This document shows, piece after piece, positions 61,473-64,000 of a stretch of DNA of 64,000 nucleotides. The notes below the pieces were generated by a model, which worked only from the letters and a program-made list of their open reading frames with translations, did no database searches and was not told the origin of the DNA. The translations under genes and the position numbers were made by a program. Position 1 is the stretch's first letter. The number at the start of each line of letters is the position of its first letter. The stretch lies in NCBI GenBank assembly GCA_963711635.1, contig CAVQEZ010000019.1, forward strand, positions 186,001 through 250,000, read 5' to 3'. The stretch is from CADEED01 sp963711635 (GTDB lineage Bacteria; Pseudomonadota; Gammaproteobacteria; Steroidobacterales; Steroidobacteraceae).

Positions 61473-62210
61473 TCAGACCAACGGGCGTCCCGTCCGTGTC
61501 GTCGCGAACGCGGTTGCCGCGGCCACCGCGACCACGAGCACGGCTGGCACGATGACCGCGGCATCACCGTCGCCGAGTGCCGCGCCGAGCGCGGCGCCGC
61601 CGACGTAGGCAACGAGCACCGATCCGAGGACCAGCAGACCCGGCGCGACTCCTCGGCGCGACTCCTCGTCGCGCACGGACCGGTTTCCCACCGCGTCGCC
61701 GATGCGGGCGATGGCGCCGGACTGATACGTCGTCGCCACCGTGACGCCGGCGACCCGGCCGATCACCTCGGTCTGGATGCCCATCGCCACCGCCGCGATC
61801 ACGAGGAGCGTCCCCGACGTCGCGCCGCCGAGGCGGCGGGGCTGATCCTCCACGACCAGCCAGATGGCGAGCGCGGTCAGGAGCACCGCCTCGACCGCGA
61901 GCAGGATCTCCGGTCGTCGCCGCGGCGAGACCCGATCGCCGATGATCACCGCGGCCGCGACGCCGGCGATGAAGGCGGCGATGGCCACCGCGGGACGCCA
62001 CACCTCGCCCGGGGTGTCGCCACCGATCCCGATGCCGAGCAGCACCGCGTTGCCGCTCTGATTCGCCGGGAACACGTCGAACAGCCGGTCGAAGCTGACC
62101 GCGTCGACACACCCGGCGACGAGCGCCAGAGTGACCGCCACGGCCAGCTGGGCGCGTCGTTGCCCGGATGCGAGTGGGAGGCGGACCGTCGGGTGAACGT
62201 ACCAGCGCAC
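61473..62210 (-). CDS. DUF1275 (YoaK-like) membrane protein
   Basis: 245 residues from a GTG at 62210 (RWYVHPTVRLPLASGQRRAQ). Six or seven membrane helices; DUF1275 signatures ALVAGCVDAVSFDRLFDVFP with ANQSGNAVLLGIG, and AVAMGIQTEVIGRVAGVTVA followed by TTYQSGAIARIGDA. The family has no established function, with transport suspected. The divergent gap to fhaA is only 39 bp. The frame is intact. Confidence 0.88.
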   Translation of the reverse strand: MRWYVHPTVRLPLASGQRRAQLAVAVTLALVAGCVDAVSFDRLFDVFPANQSGNAVLLGIGIGGDTPGEVWRPAVAIAAFIAGVAAAVIIGDRVSPRRRPEILLAVEAVLLTALAIWLVVEDQPRRLGGATSGTLLVIAAVAMGIQTEVIGRVAGVTVATTYQSGAIARIGDAVGNRSVRDEESRRGVAPGLLVLGSVLVAYVGGAALGAALGDGDAAVIVPAVLVVAVAAATAFATTRTGRPLV

Positions 62211-62249
62211 CCTCGATGCGCTGACGGGCCCCGCCGGTACACTCCGCCA

Positions 62250-62911
62250 ATGGGGCTCCAGGGGTTCGAGCGGAGGCTTGAGCGGCTGGTGGAAGGGGCG
62301 TTCGGCAAGGCGTTCCGCAGCGGCCTCGAGCCCGTGGAGATCGGCCGCAAGATCGCGCGCACCCTCGACACCGCGCGAGTCCTCGGGGTGAAGGGCGGCT
62401 GGGTCGTCCCCAACGACTTCGTCGTCTACCTCTCCCCCGCCGACCTCGAGCGCTTCTCCTCCTACGTCGACATGCTGTCGCGCGAGCTCGCCGACGCGGC
62501 CCGTGAGCACGCCCGCGACGAGGGCTACCAGTTCCTCGGGCCGGTCGACCGTCGCCATCCTGGAGGACGACGCCCTCCATGCCGGGCAGCTCCAGGTGGT
62601 CGGCCGAGATCGTCGAGGGCCAATGGACCCGCCTCGGAGCGCTCGTCATGCCCGACGGCCGCCGGCTCACGCTGGGCGACCAGACCGCCACCATCGGGCG
62701 GCTGCCCGACTGCGACCATCCCCATCGCCGACCCGCAGGCCTCACGCCACCACGCCGAGATCCGGCCCCACGGCGAAGGTTTCGTCGTCGTCGACCTGGG
62801 CAGCATGAACGGCACGGCCGTGAACGGCGTGCGCGATCTCGCGAGCACCGGCTCGACGACGGCGACGAGATCGGCATCGGGTCCACCATCATCCGCTTCG
62901 AGGCCTCGTAG
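62250..62911 (+). CDS. fhaA: FhaA-like protein: DUF3662 plus C-terminal FHA domain (frameshifted)
   Basis: MGLQGFERRLERLVEGAFGK opens the DUF3662 domain (SGLEPVEIGRKIARTLDTAR, VVPNDFVVYLSPADLERFSS). After slips near 62,560, 62,720 and 62,850 the FHA domain reads LTLGDQTATIGRLPDCDIPI, ADPQASRHHAEIRPHGEGFV, and VVDLGSMNGTAVNGVR, with the phospho-Thr-binding RxxxSR-H-NG pattern. FhaA binds phosphorylated partners of PknA/PknB in cell-wall synthesis control. Length about 220 after correction, shorter than the mycobacterial protein, which has a long linker. Confidence 0.87.
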
Positions 62912-62918
62912 AGAACAG

Positions 62919-63400
62919 ATGTCCGAAGGCATCCTGACCGTCCTCAAGTTCTGCTTCCTCGCGCTGCTCTACCTCTTCCTCTCCCGCGTCGTGCGCATCA
63001 CGGTGCGGGAGATGCGGGCCCGGCGCCCGTCGCCGCCCGCCGCGCCCGAGGTCGCCGCCGCGCCCCCGAAGGCCTCCACCCGCAAGCAGCGCCGGAGCAC
63101 GGGCAAGGCGCGCTCCAGGTCCGGCTGGTCGAGCCGGCGGGCCGCGCCGGCGAGATCCACGCCCTCGATCACGAGGTCACCGTCGGCCGGGGCGGCGGGT
63201 GTGCGATCGTGCTCACCGATGACACCTTCGTGTCGCAGGTGCACGCCCGGTTGTTCCCCAGGACGGCGAGGCCTTCGTCGAAGACCTCGGCTCGACCAAC
63301 GGCACGTTCGTCAACGGCAAGCCCGTCACGGCGGCCACCCGGGTGCAAGCGCGGCGACCGCGTCCAGTTCGGCCAGACCGTGGCCGAGGTCGTGAAGTGA
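62919..63400 (+). CDS. fhaB: FhaB/FipA-like membrane-anchored FHA protein (frameshifted)
   Basis: MSEGILTVLKFCFLALLYLF gives an N-terminal membrane helix, followed by a basic Pro/Ala linker and an FHA domain (DHEVTVGRGGGCAIVLTDDT, FVSQVHARLF, FVEDLGSTNGTFVNGKPV, KRGDRVQFGQTVAEVVK). Indels near 63,110, 63,260 and 63,340. It starts 7 nt after fhaA, and its stop overlaps the phosphatase start (GTGA). In mycobacteria FhaB links PknA/B signalling to FtsZ/FtsQ and division. Confidence 0.87.
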
Positions 63401-64000
63401 CCTCGGCCTCGAGCAGGCGCGTGATGCCGATCCGGCTGATCGCGCACGGCGTCACCGACGTCGGTCGAGTCCGCGACGGCAACGAGGACGGCTTCTTCGT
63501 CGACGACCGCACCGGGCTCATGGCCGTCGCCGACGGGATGGGTGGGCACCGGGGCGGCGAGGTCGCGAGCGCCACCGCGCTCGAGGCGCTGCGAGCCGCG
63601 GTCGGCCGACGGTGACCCGATCCGCGACGCCATCGTGCAGGCCAACCGGGCCGTCATCGAGAAGGCGGCCACCGACGAGGACCTGCGCGACATGGGCACG
63701 ACGCTCACCGCGGGGACGCTCGCCGCCGGCGGCACCCTGCTCATCGGCCACGTCGGCGACTCGCGCGCCTACCTCGTCCGCGACGGGCGAGCTCACCCAG
63801 ATCACCGCCGACCACAGCCTCGTGGAGGAGATGGTGCGCGACGGCCAGCTCACCCCCGAGCAGGCCGAGGTCCACCCGCAGAAGCTCGATCATCACCCGC
63901 GCCCTCGGCGTCGACCCCGACATCGACGTCGACGTCTATCCGGTCGAGCTCCGGTCCGGCGATCGCGTGCTGCTGTGCTCCGACGGCCTGACCAACATGC
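63397..64000 (+). CDS. pstP: PP2C-type Ser/Thr phosphatase PstP (3' end outside window)
   Basis: GTG at 63397. LIAHGVTDVGRVRDGNEDGF carries the RxxNED metal-site motif, then LMAVADGMGGHRGGEVASAT, LTAGTLAAGGTLLIGHVGDS with RAY, ITADHSLVEEMVRDGQLTPE, IITRALGVDPDIDVDVY, and GDRVLLCSDGLTNM running to the window edge. This is the catalytic domain of the PPM phosphatase that reverses PknA/PknB phosphorylation. Indels near 63,610, 63,785 and 63,885. Downstream the rodA-pbpA-pknA-pknB genes would be expected. Confidence 0.92.

Overview
The window reads as two unrelated bacterial genomes joined in one contig. Positions 1 to about 27,940 look gammaproteobacterial. They carry the start of lexA, an ammonium transporter, the yceD-rpmF-plsX-fabH operon, maf and rluC, RNase E, a low-molecular-weight phosphatase, a DUF2339 protein and a GGDEF protein. 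A Steroidobacter-like host is only a guess. From about 27,960 to the end the sequence looks actinobacterial, possibly Acidimicrobiia (low confidence). It carries TetR-controlled P450 and extradiol dioxygenase genes, AfsR/LuxR-type regulators fused to class III cyclase domains, and the tRNA-Leu / fhaA / fhaB / pstP neighbourhood known from mycobacteria. The break cuts a MOSC (YcbX-like) gene on the left and a minus-strand gene on the right. I treat it as a probable assembly chimera.

Left part. lexA (partial) is divergent from a PYROXD2-like oxidoreductase, followed by an alanine-zipper lipoprotein and amtB with a small partner. A signalling block runs from 4.1 to 10.0 kb: a PAS histidine kinase, then a REC-PAS-kinase, REC-HDOD, REC-degenerate HD-GYP and stand-alone REC in one run. 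A secreted GH30 glycosidase follows, then the lipid-synthesis operon, maf/rluC, and rne behind a leader of about 390 nt. Next are the phosphatase/DUF2339 pair and a Zn-metalloprotease lipoprotein. The part ends with a proline-rich lipoprotein, a TPR-GGDEF diguanylate cyclase and the cut MOSC gene.

Right part. From 28 to 35 kb there is a catabolic or detoxification set: quinone oxidoreductase, extradiol dioxygenase, PPOX-fold protein, two P450s and three TetR regulators, with palindromic operators at the promoters. From 35 to 44 kb there are methyltransferases, a DM13 membrane protein, a disulfide oxidoreductase, DegV, a thioesterase, hydrolases, an aldo/keto reductase and a SnoaL-like protein. 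From 44 to 59 kb there are two giant ATPase regulators with cyclase domains, an MBL hydrolase, an FtsX-type permease lacking its middle, a cupin, an HTH/nucleotidyltransferase pair and an alpha/beta hydrolase-cyclase fusion. From 59 to 64 kb there are a flavoprotein, tRNA-Leu(CAG), DUF1275, fhaA, fhaB and pstP.

The most unusual feature is an unrecognised family of intergenic elements between 35.2 and 61.35 kb. A variable tetranucleotide tract (GTGA, GTCA, GGTC or TTGG units) leads into a module with two conserved blocks held 42-44 nt apart. All copies point the same way, and every complete copy lies directly 3' of a minus-strand gene. Many genes in both parts carry single-base frameshifts, mostly apparent deletions, which looks like unpolished long-read sequence. 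Spans given for such genes are reconstructions across frames.
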